Shown here in pieces: positions 37,501-48,576 of a stretch of 64,000 nucleotides of DNA. Location of the stretch: NCBI RefSeq assembly GCF_012273895.1, contig NC_052126.1, positions 6,461,218 through 6,525,217 on the forward strand, in the 5' to 3' direction. This DNA is from Zerene cesonia. Lineage: Eukaryota; Arthropoda; Insecta; Lepidoptera; Pieridae. Below the pieces are notes generated by a model. It saw nothing but the letters and a program-made list of their open reading frames with translations. It ran no database searches and was not told where the DNA came from. The stretch's first letter is position 1, and each line of letters opens with the position of its first letter. A program made the position numbers and the translations under genes.

Positions 37501-40500
37501 ATTTTTATAATGGAAGGGAAGCTTTCACAAGTAGCACATAATTCTTGCTTATCGCAAAGAGTTTTTTTTAAATAACAAGTCTTTGAACGACCACAGTTTT
37601 AAATATGAATAAAGAAATTGCAAGACATACGACATCATTTAGTCAAACTAAGTAAACTGTTTTAGTGTTGCTAGATAATTTCTGATGAATATAACATTAT
37701 GTATGTATTTAACATTATGCTGCTAAAACATATAGATACCTTAATTAAAAAATAAAAAATATGGATATTGTTAATGTGATCCGTCCCATACTCTATTAAT
37801 TTTGTAATCAACACCCACTAAGATACACAAATACACGATATGCGAGTAAATTCTATAGAAAATTATTTAATAAAAAAGAATACAAATATGAGAACTTTTT
37901 TTAAGAATAGATAAACCAAATCGCTTCAGTAATTTTATCGCTCTTCAAATAAATCTCGCCTTATACCCTCTTCAAAGGTAAATAAAATCTTATAGTTAAC
38001 ATTGTATCCTCAAATTTTCCGAGATATTATAACTCTAATTTCAAAATCTAGACAGTACTTGGGCACAAGCACTGACCTCCTCAACCAGATCCAATTTCTC
38101 CGCATCCTTGATCACGTACTTGAACTTTTCCAGCTCTGGCACCTTCGACAGCATCCAGATGTGCTCCCGGGAGACCAGCCCCGAATGGTTGAAGTTCTGG
38201 AAGGAAACCTCACTTTTTATGCTGGAAATATTCGCTGTAAAAATGAGCCCCATCATACTCTACGACGTAGTTCTGAAAATAAAACCTATTGTACCATATG
38301 CTGTAGTTGAAACTCAAGCTCGAACATTAAATTAGACTTATGCTAGAATCATTCTTGAATCGTCATAGCACAGTTTGAACATTTACCATCGGTTCGGAAC
38401 TCAGTTTCCACAGAAAAAAGTCCTTAAGAAACTTTGTGGCTGAGTTTGTTCTAGCCCTATTTTACAATCAAAAACAATTATTTATTAAACCAGACTAAGT
38501 CAAATAATAAGAAAACCTTAATTGTATAACTCCTATACCCCGACATATTATAGTCTATTATATTTATTACAGTACAATATAACATGTATTGTGAGATATA
38601 ATTTTTGTCCCACTTATACGCATTACATGGCAGTCACCACGGCCAGACCTTGGACGTAATAATATATTGTTAACAAACTACGTTAACACTACACGGTTGT
38701 TTTCAAATAAATGGTAAAATTATCATTCAAATTCGGATTAAGTTTTTAGTCGTCTGTGTAAGAAAATTGGTTGCGTTGGTATTACGTAATATATTGAGTT
38801 GACTGGCAACCTAAAGTAAATATAAAAAATTTGGTTTTATAAGTATCTAAGTAAATTATTATGACAAAAAGCCTTACGTTTGAAACTGTTAAAAACCGTC
38901 AAATGAATGAGGGTTAGATATGCCGACCCCAAATAGTGGATCTAAGGTATGGAAAAGAAAAAGATTTGTATCTTAGGACAAAAAGAGCAGAGAATCTTCA
39001 TGTATTCAAGATAAGAAGTCGCGTTGATATAAAAACAATACTACAACATAAATTTTTCAAAACAAATTTATCTATCTAGATAGAAAAAGTACTGACTAGA
39101 TATTACTCCAATGTTATATAACAAAGGAGGAATCTAGCGATAATTGATGCACAAACACGATATCTGATAAACAACACTGCATTATCTATTCGTGGCTTAA
39201 CAAATAAACAGTACATTATTTATGAATCACAAAACAATATCATTAGATTATTTCAATAAAACATCTAATTTAGTAATGGCAAATAATACCACTAGTTATG
39301 TCAGCATTACTATAGTCAATAGAAAGAAATTATTTAATTTTAGTAAGATTTATAATAGACTAGCTGCGCCCTGCGGTTTCACCCGCGTAAGTCCGTATCC
39401 CGTAGGAATATCGGGATAAAAAGTTGCCTATATGTTATTCCGGTTGTCCAGCTATCTACGTATTAAATTTCATTGCAATCGGTTCAGTCGTTTTTGCGTT
39501 AAAGAGCAACAAACACACACACATCCTTACAAACTTTCGCATTTATAATATTAGTAGGAAGTAGGATAAGTAGGATTAAGGCGTAAACGCCATAAAGTCC
39601 CTTACCTGCAGCTTATTATCCAGATTAGCTACGAACTCGCCCAGCTGGTAGTAAAGTGCCTCAGACTGGGGCACATCCTTCAGCAGGTCCCCAGGCACGT
39701 ACTCGAGCAGCCTCACCGCGTGCCCCTTGCCCCCTATCGTCTCCACGGAGTGCAAGTGCCCGAACACGTTGCGAATTGGTTTGGGGCAGGTTACCGAACG
39801 GGTCGCTGGAAGCAGTTAATTTGTAAATCATCGAATAAACGTATATATATACTACGTATGTAGTATGTTTTATTTAAAACTAACTTTTACCCGCGGCTTC
39901 GCACGTGTTAAATTCGAAGAAGTTTTATAGATGATATTATACATATAAACCTCTTGAAATTAAATATAATCTAATTAAATTTTCCATTTATTGAAAAAAC
40001 CTCATGACAATCCGTTGCGTAGTTTTAAACATTTAAGCATACATAGGGACATAGGGACAGAAAAAGCGCCTTTGTTTTATACTATATAGTGATGCTATTA
40101 GTTAAAATTTCAAACACAAACAATAAATTTTAAAACGCAGTCTTTCAATACATTTCCATTGGTTTTGTTTTGTTTAAAAACACAATGCAAGAATATCGAG
40201 AAAACATTTTACGAGTAAAGTGCTTAAGGCTAATACATCTTCTATAGTATATAGTCTATTTAACAGAAGAAAAGGTAAAACCAGTATAGATAGACCTCTC
40301 CATTGTAATAATTTAAAAGAGTCTACACCAAGACCAACTTATTTGAACTGAATTATTTTTTCTAGACGCTCGTCTTTCAAGATTACTGTTTATCCCATGG
40401 GTGCAAAAGTATCAGCCAAGTCAGCTCATACCAGTAGTTTCAGTGTGATTGACGTATAAAGATCCAAACAAACAAACTTTCATTTTTATAATATTTAAGT

Positions 40501-40924
40501 GATTAACACAACCAACAAATGTATGTTCGACACATTACAATAACCGACTTCAAAAACTGTCGAAGATATTGCCGTGTGTGCCACATCAAAAGCTGTCCAT
40601 CACTTTTGTAATTTCAAGAAAACATAACTGATACTCACACAAAAAGTTCATAATCTCATTCTGCGCCTCCACCAGACTCACGTTCTTGGAGTCCATAGAA
40701 TTCATTATTTTCAAGACGTACCCGTGAGGGCAGTGGTTCGTTATCAGTGGATTCTTCACGTTGGGGTCCTCTATGATCTTATAGTTCTTATCGTCATATC
40801 CGTTCAGCTCGATCAGCTCCAGAACAGAGATGCCGTAGAGTCGCTCGACCAGCAGTTTCACCCCCTCGTGGTCTATCACCGGCCGGATGTTGGCACCCGG
40901 CTGTAGGACTGTCTGCTCTGACAT
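34392..40924 (-). CDS. HYKK: Hydroxylysine kinase-like protein (APH-fold small-molecule kinase), six coding exons, complete
   Basis: Joining exons 40639-40924, 39606-39805, 38077-38196, 37370-37485, 34961-35150 and 34392-34595 gives 1116 nt, that is 371 residues plus TAA. All five introns are GT-AG and the frame stays open. Seen in the product: a probable nucleotide-binding lysine K72 in YVLKI, the catalytic-loop motif HGDVNEMN at 224-231 (D226 catalytic, N231 metal), and a DFGD at 252-255 that replaces the protein-kinase DFG. The family is the aminoglycoside phosphotransferase/choline-kinase-like fold. Length, motif order and segments such as GILDFGD, YYVFELAIT and LVERLYG resemble vertebrate hydroxylysine kinase (AGPHD1, about 373 residues), which uses GTP to phosphorylate 5-hydroxy-L-lysine in lysine breakdown. 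Substrate in this organism is inferred. No signal peptide or membrane span is evident, so it is probably cytosolic. Another APH-domain kinase is the main alternative. Confidence 0.92.
34961..35150 (-). CDS. HYKK: HYKK-like exon 5, metal-binding DFGD (residues 241-304)
   Basis: The acceptor is CGATTCCAG (AG at 35151-35152), and donor GTAACC is at 34955-34960. The exon encodes ITGILDFGDIQYSYYVFELA, in which D252 is the expected Mg-binding aspartate, followed by helical C-lobe segments including MTYMML and GGIVLAGY. These align closely with GILDFGDMSYGYYVFEVAI in vertebrate HYKK. Confidence 0.93.
35151..37369 (-). other. Intron 4 of the HYKK-like gene (2.2 kb)
   Basis: This is the longest intron. 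It contains a fragment of a Helitron-like repeat at about 35277-35385, with the usual CAAATTTCATCAAAATCCGT core, and is otherwise AT-rich unique-looking DNA. No additional in-phase exon with good splice sites was seen. Confidence 0.6.
37370..37485 (-). CDS. HYKK: HYKK-like exon 4, catalytic loop (residues 203-241)
   Basis: Acceptor AAAATTCCAG lies before GTAATCGAG, and donor AG|GTAATC is at 37364-37369. The exon holds the catalytic loop IHGDVNEMNILV, in which D226 is the expected base and N231 a metal ligand. It ends in phase 2, and codon 241 is completed as Ser by exon 5. Confidence 0.93.
38077..38196 (-). CDS. HYKK: HYKK-like exon 3 (residues 163-202)
   Basis: Acceptor TTTCCTTCCAG ends at 38197, and donor GTCAGT is at 38071-38076. 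The exon is exactly 40 codons in phase 0. It carries HSGLVSREHIWMLSKVPELE, which matches the vertebrate HRENFIWNLKNVPLLEK region between hinge and catalytic loop. The donor is GT but with C at +3, so it is weaker than the others. RNA evidence would fix its exact end. Confidence 0.9.
39360..39559 (-). mobile_element. Helitron-like element, family A, inside HYKK-like intron 2
   Basis: A near-consensus full-length copy in the same orientation as the gene. Its 5' end is 41 bp from the exon 2 donor and is followed by degenerate TAGGA repeats. Confidence 0.88.
39606..39805 (-). CDS. HYKK: HYKK-like exon 2 (residues 96-162)
   Basis: The acceptor is CTTCCAG with AG at 39806-39807, and the donor GTAAG is at 39601-39605. 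The split codon 96 becomes Ser. The exon encodes the end of the N lobe and the hinge, including VRLLEYVPGDLL and the LGEFVANLDNKLQ helix, which align with RLLTYLPG and IGKLAAKLDKTLQ in vertebrate HYKK. A Helitron-like insertion lies only 41 bp inside intron 2 from this donor. Confidence 0.93.
39884..40092 (-). mobile_element. Helitron-like element, family F/G, in HYKK-like intron 1
   Basis: TTACCCGCGGCTTCGCACGTG, GACAATCCGTTGCGTAGTTTT, AGCATACATAGGGACATAGG and TTGTTTTATACTATATAGTG. Confidence 0.65.
40639..40924 (-). CDS. HYKK: HYKK-like exon 1 (start codon, residues 1-95)
   Basis: The ATG is at 40922-40924, directly after a short leader. The exon carries the N-lobe start: LVERLYGISV, the GYDDKNYKI segment and YVLKI with lysine 72. 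The donor is GTGAGT at 40633-40638 and leaves phase 1 (one base of codon 96). The first in-frame ATG fits the family N terminus, and I see no better start. Confidence 0.93.
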
Positions 40925-40932
40925 GTTTATCT
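40925..40932 (-). other. Probable 5' UTR splice acceptor of the HYKK-like gene
   Basis: The six bases before the ATG are ATAAAC and are preceded by TGATCCACAG. This suggests that the leader is joined here to an upstream non-coding exon. That exon was not located; it should lie at higher coordinates on the minus strand. Confidence 0.4.
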
Positions 40933-40959
40933 GTGGATCATGTTTTTCTCATTTAAAAA

Positions 40960-41135
40960 TTATCTATACTAATATTATAAAGCTGTTTGATTGTTTGGTT
41001 GAACGCGCTAATCTCAGGAACTAATGGTCCGATTTGAAAAATTCTTACAGTGTTAGATAGCGCATTTATTGAGGAAGCCTAGAGGCTACATGACATCTGA
41101 TACTACGTGGGTAAAACCGCGGGGTACAGTTAGTT
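40960..41135 (+). mobile_element. Helitron-like element, family B, upstream of the HYKK-like gene
   Basis: CTATACTAATATTATAAAGC through AATCTCAGGAACTAATGG to a decayed GGGGTACAGTTAG end. It lies about 40 bp above the HYKK-like start codon, within leader or 5' intron DNA. Confidence 0.7.
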
Positions 41136-42581
41136 TTTGACAAATTAGTTTAATACTGAGTAAGGCGCAGTGATCCCGGTGATGATAATAATATCTTGAT
41201 CTTTAATTAATCATCTTCCAGATCGGAAATAACGTATTCTTTCATAATTCCTATTAGGGAGCGCTTGACAACGATTTTGCCTTCTAAGTTACTTTCTGTC
41301 CCTTGAAATTGTATAATTTATGGTCTACAATAAAGTATTTTTATTTAAAATTGATTTTGATGAAGCGCGCTTATTTAATTAATCTATTAATGAAACATGC
41401 TTCTTGCCCCATTATATTTTTATTAAAAGTCTATTCATAAATCTTGCGTTTTTTAACGTCAAAAAATTAAAACGAAATCCACATAAATGAATTTAAATTT
41501 GAAAGCGTGATAACAATTAGATATATAAGACTGTTATTTCAGTATATAGAATATAATAATAGATTTAAATACTTAAAAAATCAACTTAAACTTAAGTTTC
41601 AGTCTTTTTTATAATATAGAAATGCATTATCATTTCTGTATTAAATACTCTAAGTAAACTTCAAGGTTGAAGCAATAATTAGTATTTTACTATTTTCTTG
41701 TGCTTAATTTTAGACGGATTACAAATTTCAGTCTCCTCATAATCACGCTCGAAACGTCGGGTTAAATTATGAAATGAATAAATCGCGTTTAAAATCCGTT
41801 AAAAAGTCTTCAATTTCTGTAAAGTATTTTCCCAACTAATATTTAGTTCCATTTTAGTCAAAATATCTATTTAAAGTTATTTTATTCTTAAAGCAACTTC
41901 GTGATGTCACATTACGTCTCCCTCTAGCGGACGAGCAGCGAAACTGCCATCACATGACGCGGGATATTTTAACATAATATTTACTTTATTATTTTAATAT
42001 TGCATTATTTTACGAAACATCGGCAAATATTATCCTTGTTTATCTTTTAAATGTAAATAAGATAAATCTAGACTATCGTAGAATTTTTAATGCCTGTGTA
42101 ATTATATACGTACTATATCATTTTATTTCGGAATATAAAAGAGAAACTAAATCTTTCGTATCACGAAATAAAAATAACAAAAAAATGACATGTCATCAAA
42201 TTAAGTCTTAATTAATAGCATCATAACTTTTTAATACAATCTCTATTACATTTATAAATGATTTCATAAAATATTAAATTGAAAACATTTTATTTATAAC
42301 AAAAAATCCCATATTAAATAACCGACAAGAACCACTAGTATCTTAAAAAAAGCTAACAAAACAAAGAAAAAACATCACAAATAAACACTAAAATAACTAA
42401 AAACACCAAACATCTCACCACACTTTGCACACCGACGTTTAAAGATGAACTGATATTAATGAGACAAAATCATCGCATCGGCCAAGAGGCCTTATCACGT
42501 ACATCAGACTCTATTGACATCGATCACGAGAGCAGAGAGTATGGGGGCACTGTAGTATCTCCTGTGAAACATTGTTCACAC
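41136..42581. other. Region upstream of the HYKK-like gene
   Basis: Expected to hold its 5' UTR exon and promoter, but neither is recognisable. Contains the half MITE at 41738. Confidence 0.4.
41738..41815. mobile_element. Half copy of MITE family M
   Basis: ATCACGCTCGAAACGTCGGG, AATAAATCGCGTTTAAAATC and AAAAAGTCTTCAATTTC. Only one arm is kept. Confidence 0.6.
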
Positions 42582-42715
42582 AACTAGCGTTCCGACCCGG
42601 CTTCGCCCGCAGTACATTTAGCTTATGTCCCTCAGTAAAGATGCAGCTTCCTAATGGTGAAAGAATTATTGAGATCAACAGTTTTTGTGTGGAACCATTA
42701 TAAACATACATGCAA
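42582..42715 (-). mobile_element. Helitron-like element, family C, partial
   Basis: CTAGCGTTCCGACCCGGCTTCGCCC, the CTAATGGTGAAAGAATTATT block and TGTGTGGAACCATTATAAAC. Confidence 0.65.
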
Positions 42716-42761
42716 AATAGAAATGTACACGCTTTAGTATTATTATTTATTTTTATTTTTT

Positions 42762-43005
42762 TTATGTCACACTCGGCAATGGAGCTGGTGGGATGCCTAC
42801 CACCGAGCGCTACCACCGCCCATTAACATTTAGAGAGGTATAAGATCCATTGCAGATCTTACACCTCTACAAATGGATTGCCTACTTTTTGGGAAGGGAT
42901 TAAGGAAAGATTGGCGACAGAAATAAAGTATAGGACTGGGAAGGGTAAGGAAACGGATATGGGCCTCCGGCTCCCCCACTCACCGAACGAAACACAGCAG
43001 CAGCA
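42762..43005 (+). repeat. SINE-like repeat S1
   Basis: TTATGTCACACTCGGCAATGGAGCTGG, TACCACCGCCCATTAACATTT, TGGGAAGGGATTAAGGAAAG and GGGCCTCCGGCTCCCCCACT. The block has a local hairpin (GAGGTATAAGATC/GATCTTACACCTC). Confidence 0.7.
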
Positions 43006-43942
43006 CTTTGAAAATCAACCTGAAATTATTGTAGACCATCTATAAATCAATATGGAATTGTACTGATTATTTAATTGATTGGATTAATTATTAATTATTT
43101 TATTTGTTTACTTATCAGACATACACATAAATCAGTAACAGATGTTTTTGAATAACTTTAACATTTAGATTAATGCCGTTCACTAACACTCGAATTCGCA
43201 AACCTATCAGCACAACATTCGCAAATGTCTTCCCCAGATCATCTAGATCTAATGACAATCATCATGGCAATTAATAGCAATAGCCTTTGGCTTTACACGT
43301 AATAAGCCAGAAGCGCAACACGTAGTCACACTCGTGATGATACACTTGTCACCAATTCGCTGCTAACTCTGTCACATCGGAAGCATTATCCTTTATACAA
43401 TAGTTAAAGCTGAAAATAGTCTATTTTTATATACATTTGTCAACCGACTTCAATAAAAGAGCGAATTATCCTTTCGACGTTTTCCTTTCGCCCGGACGAA
43501 GGTGCGGAAGCTAGCATGCCTAATTTTATTAATACAAAAATCATTCCATCCTGACGATCTTAATCAAGATGATTAAATAACCTCATAAATTATTGTATTG
43601 TCACCGATCCTTGATAAGTGTACAAAGTATGAATTAAATCTGTCCGTTTAAAATGGGTCAAAATCGAAGCTGAGTCGGTTACATACAAACATACAGGTGA
43701 AGCTATTAAAGTATGTTAAAAATATTTGTTTATTCTCCGCCATCTTCACAAACAACTTCTCAGGTTGATGATCGATAGATTTATCTGTAAGATGTATTGG
43801 CCAGATAAACGGCAGAATCAATAAGAAAACATTGTTATCTCGTTCTAATAATAAAAATAATTTCCATGATTTTCCTATTATCGATGATATTTGTGTATGT
43901 TTACTTGATATCAGGTATTGGATTTCAAAATGATATTTATTA

Positions 43943-44157
43943 ATGTCGTCATCGGCAATGGAGCTGGTGGGTCGCCTGATGGTAAGCGCTACCAACGCCC
44001 ATGGACATTTGGAGAGGCGTTAGGTCGATTGCAGACCTTTCGCCTCTCCAAATGGATTGCCGACTTTAAATGGGAAGGGATTAAGAAAGGATTGCAAATT
44101 TATTCCTCAATAAAGGAAAGGACTGGGAAGGGTAACGAAAAGGATATGGGCCTCCTA
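43943..44157 (+). repeat. SINE-like repeat S1
   Basis: ATGTCGTCATCGGCAATGGAGC, ACCAACGCCCATGGACATTTGGAG and GGGAAGGGATTAAGAAAGG. It sits just before the family D Helitron-like element. Confidence 0.7.
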
Positions 44158-44194
44158 TTTAAACAGAGTATGTCATTTGTCCATTTATTAGAAT

Positions 44195-44551
44195 ACTAGC
44201 TTTTTTAGGCCGCGGCTTCGCCCGCGTAGAATTCGCTTATATCGCGCGACATGGTAAGGAGTATTTTCTTCGCATTAAAAAGTATGGTTTGTTCTTTTCC
44301 ACGTTTAGCTCCACCTTCATATCAAGTTTCATCAAAATCGGTTTGACGATCGAACTTTCATACAAACTTTCATCCCCTCTTCCAACCCTTTCTACCCTTT
44401 TTTCGCGATAAAAAGTATCCTATGTCCTTTCCCAAGTTCAGTTCTATCATCATACCAAATTTTATCAAAATCGGTTCAGTGGTTTAGGCGTGAAAGCGTA
44501 ACAGACAGACAGACAGACAGAGTTACTTTCGCATTTATAATATTAGTAGGG
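44195..44551 (-). mobile_element. Helitron-like element, family D, full length
   Basis: CTAGCTTTTTTAGGCCGCGGCTTCGCCCGCG, then TATATCGCGCGACATGG, the ATCAAAATCGGTTCAGTGG core and TTATAATATTAGTAGGGA. A second copy lies inverted at 46583-46918. Confidence 0.8.
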
Positions 44552-44628
44552 ATTGTGTTTGTAATAAGAATCGCAAAGACTAGTGTATCAATAGTAATTA
44601 AGTACATTAAGAGTTCGTATATATGTAC

Positions 44629-44793
44629 ACTAGCGGTCCGCCCTGGCTTCGCCCGTGGTACATATATAGCCTATAGCCTTCCTCGATAAATGGGCTACCT
44701 AACACTGATGGAACTTTTCAAATCGGACCAGTAGTTCCTGAGATTAGTGCGTTCAACCGAACAAACTCTTCAGCGTCATAATATTAGTATAGA
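44629..44793 (-). mobile_element. Helitron-like element, family B, full length
   Basis: CTAGCGGTCCGCCCTGGCTTCG to CATAATATTAGTATAGA, with all family B blocks present. Confidence 0.82.
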
Positions 44794-45030
44794 TTCATTT
44801 TGATATCACATAAATAGCGATCTGTTCCGGCTTCGTTGATATAACGTACATATTCAAAGCTGAAAGAACTTTTGAAATCTTCAGCTTTTTCTTAATGGAT
44901 ACATTCGAATTGAGAAACTTCTTATTTTTTGGGAAAGTCCGTAAAAAAGGCAAAGTGATATCGTTGCTGTCTAAGAATAGAGATAATTTCAAAATATTAT
45001 AATATTTGGATGCTATTGTAATCTACTCTG

Positions 45031-45200
45031 CGCTAATATTAAAAAGTCGAAACTTTTGTATTTTCGTATGTTTGTAACGTTTTCATGCAAAAACCACTGG
45101 ACCGATTTAAAAAATTCGCTCACAATTAGTAACCTGCTACTTCACTCACTGACACAGGCTATATATGTACCACGGGCGAAGCCGAAGCGCACAGGTAGTA
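45031..45200 (+). mobile_element. Helitron-like element, family C
   Basis: AATATTAAAAAGTCGAAACT, AACCACTGGACCGATTTAAA, CACAGGCTATATATGTACCACGG and GAAGCGCACAGGTAG. Confidence 0.65.
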
Positions 45201-46082
45201 TCAAAATATTGCGGTAATAAAATAAATATGGCTATAGTCATATAACTCTTAAAATAATGCTTTCTTTATCATTAAGTTTCATCAGTTAATGTTAAGAAGT
45301 GCTGACGGTTGAATAACCTCTTATCTGACAACGTGATGAGCGATTGGAGGAGATAGGATTTTTACTGAGTGCAATGGTCTAGACTCCAGATAATTTTCAG
45401 GTCGTATAGGTCATTTAATGATGACTTTATGACATGAGTTTAGGAACTGGTGAAAGTACGCAAAGATAAAATGTTGTTAAAAGTATCGTATTTGTCAACT
45501 TGGACGCCATAATTAGTCACACATCGAGCATTAAAATCGGTTCAATCGTTCCAAATATTACTCTGGAAGTCAGACAAACATGCAAAAAAATATATATTTT
45601 ATGTTTAAATATAATGAAAATGCAATATTTTGAAAATTTTAATTCTGTACATTGAATAAAAACGTACAAACATGCAAATAATGTGTAGACACACATAATA
45701 ACGCAAGTCAAAATAAACAATTTTGAAATTTATTTCTGTCTGTGTAATGGCAGTAGTGCAAGAACCACTGGACAGATTTTAATGAAACTTTTTTGTTTTA
45801 TTGTTATCCTCATCAACATATACGCTATAATATATTTTGAAGAATGTAACTTCAATTTGAAAGACACTGACAAAAATCAATAAGTTACGTAAGTACGCCA
45901 TCTAGCGTTTATTAGTGAAGTCGTTTCTTGTCAAGAATGCTACTCTTGCTTAAAGTATTCAAATGTTGCATTTTATTTTATCTAGATGGCGCTGTTATAA
46001 AAATAGATTAAATTGAATTCTTATTTTATTATTGACAATATTAGCTTATCATTTAAATAAATAAATGGCGTACCTTATGATA
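45201..46082. other. AT-rich intergenic stretch
   Basis: Repeated TAGATGGCGC/CGCCATCTAG words (45898, 45983, 46168) occur also at 35703, 35882 and 36880. No gene. Confidence 0.45.
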
Positions 46083-46130
46083 ATAATATTATTTATTTAA
46101 AAGTTGTAACTTTTAAATAAATAATATTAT
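46083..46130. repeat. Perfect AT-rich palindrome, 23-nt arms
   Basis: ATAATATTATTTATTTAAAA GTT, a two-base spacer and its exact complement. It could extrude as a cruciform. Confidence 0.7.
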
Positions 46131-46582
46131 ACTAAATAATATTTATGAATATCATGCCACTCACTACTAGATGGCGCTACAGACCCTATCAACCCATTAA
46201 TCTATATCTATACAAATTATTAAGAATTTTCTGAATAAAACAGCGATAAACAAGAGCAATGATATATCAATTAAATTAAACTCATTAAGATTCTACAAAA
46301 CCACATATTGTGCAATATGGTTGTAAGAATCAACTTATTAGAAAATTCGAAAATTTTCCAGATTTTTCTTAGAAATTTTAACCTACAACTCACTACCTAG
46401 AAGTTAGAACTTATTACAACTAAATTCTTATATTCAATCTCAAATAAAAATAATTATTCTATATCTAGCCATGAAAATGATTTACCATACTAATATCATA
46501 ATATATTGTTATTCCAATTTTTTATTCATTCACACATTATTACGAATAAACAACATTTTAAGTAAGAGATGAGACGCGTATC

Positions 46583-46918
46583 GCTACTTAAATTATAAAT
46601 TCGAAAGGAACTCTGTCTGTTACGCCTATACCACTGAACCGATTTTGACAAAATTTGTTATGAAGATAGAACTAAACTTGGGAAAGGACATAGGATACAT
46701 TTTATCGCGAAAAAAAGGGTAGAAAGGGTTGAAAGAGGGGATGAAAGTTTGTATGAAAGTTCGTTATTGTCAAACCGATTTTGATGAAACTTGGTATGAA
46801 GATGGAGCTGAACGTGGGAAAGAACAAACCATACTTTCTAATGCGAAGAGAATACTCCTTACCATGTCGCGCGATATAAGCGAATTCTAAGCGGGCGAAG
46901 CCGCGGGCAAAAAGCTAG
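46583..46918 (+). mobile_element. Helitron-like element, family D, inverted partner copy
   Basis: AATTATAAATTCGAAAGGAA to GCGGGCAAAAAGCTAG. It matches the 44195-44551 copy in reverse over the TCGCGCGATATAAGCGAATT and internal blocks. Confidence 0.8.
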
Positions 46919-46967
46919 TATTTTATAAAACACATTATAAATCTCGTATTTCTCTTAATCCTATACT

Positions 46968-47189
46968 TCCTACTATAATATTATAAATGCGAAAGTTTTG
47001 TGAGGATGGATGTACGTGTATGTGTAGTTATGTATGTTTGTTACTCTTTCACGCAAAAACTACTGAACCGATTGCAATGAAATTTGCTACGTAGATAGCT
47101 GGACAACTGGAATAAAACATAGGCAACTTTCTATGCCGATATGCCTACGGCATCAAACTTACGCGGGCGAAACCGCGGGGCGCAGCTAG
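46968..47189 (+). mobile_element. Helitron-like element, family A, slightly expanded
   Basis: TCCTACTATAATATTATAAATG to GCAGCTAG. An extended GT-rich block (GGATGTACGTGTATGTGTAG) makes it longer than other copies. Confidence 0.85.
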
Positions 47190-47871
47190 TCATCTTTAAA
47201 TTACAATAATTACCAACTTCACACACCTCACCTCTAACCATCTTATATGTCTGTTTGTATTTCAACTGTACAAAAAAAATTAAACACACTGCAAGTCAAT
47301 TGACAGACAAAGTGTACCAATTAGGCAGGCGACACCCGACGCGTTAATTAGTTTTTAACGGAATGCCACACTAATCTGTGCCACGCGACTGCTCAATGTC
47401 TTTGTTCACACGCGCGGCGGTTTGAACGCGGCGGTTCGGAAACGGCGTTTTACACGCTTGTACATTGTGGGTATAAAATTGCAATGGATTGGTTATCATC
47501 CCTACTTATATTATAACTGCGGAAGTTTCAAACCACTGCAGTTGTCAAATCACATATTTCTAACTGCTGACCCCAATTCGATTCAATTTTAAATAATTAT
47601 CAATTCGTCATAGTGTCGCTATATAAGATTATGCTAGACTTAATATTTGTTTTTAGTATTTTATTGTAATTTAGATGTAAACTATAGTATTAAGATTCTA
47701 GTTAATTATTGTCTTTCGCTCTGCATTCGCTACAATTAACAACAAGTTATATCCAAATTATGTTATATAAATACTTATATACATTTCAAGTCGGACAGGA
47801 GACACTTTGTAACCCTACGGTAGTGAATAACTGGGAACGATAGTTACGTAGATACACACATTTAGATATAA

Positions 47872-48042
47872 CTAGCTGACCCAGCAAACGCTGTTCTGCC
47901 TTACTTTTATCATTTAGGGGTATGAATAGATGTTGGCCGATTCTCAGACATACCCGATATGCACACAAAATTTCATAAGAATCGGTGCAGCCGTTTCGGA
48001 AGAGTTCAGTAACTAAAATGACACGGGAATTTTATGTCTAAC
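47872..48042 (-). mobile_element. Helitron-like element, family E
   Basis: CTAGCTGACCCAGCAAACGCTGTTCTGCC, GATGTTGGCCGATTCTCAG and ATGACACGGGAATTTTATGT. Confidence 0.72.
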
Positions 48043-48133
48043 ACAATAATCCTGATATTAATTCATTACAATGGCGATAAAGAGTATAAATTAGTATTTT
48101 CACGTGTTTGATTTTACGCGAGTATATATACAT

Positions 48134-48292
48134 TTAGAAATTTAAAAAATTTAACGGATTTTAAACGCGATTTATTAATTATATTATTCAGGTCAGTTGC
48201 CCCGTGACGCTCGCTGTAAAGTGTTCGAAACGTCGGGTCAATAATATAATGAATAAATCGCGTTTAAAATCCGTTGAAAAGTTTTTAATTTC
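48134..48292. mobile_element. Fold-back MITE, family M
   Basis: Arms read TTTAACGGATTTTAAACGCG and its complement. The core CGAAACGTCGGGTCA is in the opposite sense to the 11.9 kb copy. The ends extend to TTAGAAATT/AATTTCTAA. Confidence 0.75.
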
Positions 48293-48576
48293 TAATAGAG
48301 TACAAGTTAATTAATTATCTTCGCATTAAGCGCGGTTAGTATGAAAGCGCTTCACCCAGGGATGGCTTGCAGAAGGGTGGGAAAAAAGATTTTTAATTTG
48401 TACTTATTGTTAAGTGGCGTGCCAGTGACAGGGGCCCGGTTAACATTTAAATCATGTTTGTTTGTCATTATGTTTAAGAGCTGGTTTATTTCCCGTTTAA
48501 TTATCTCTTCGTTTGATTGGCTGTTCATATTTTGATAGTGATATTATTGGTACAGTATTATGTTATCTCTGGTCAC

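Noticed and set aside
41738..41815. A regulatory element upstream of the kinase gene
   Set aside because: It is a half copy of the fold-back MITE found at 11.9, 48.1 and 53.9 kb.
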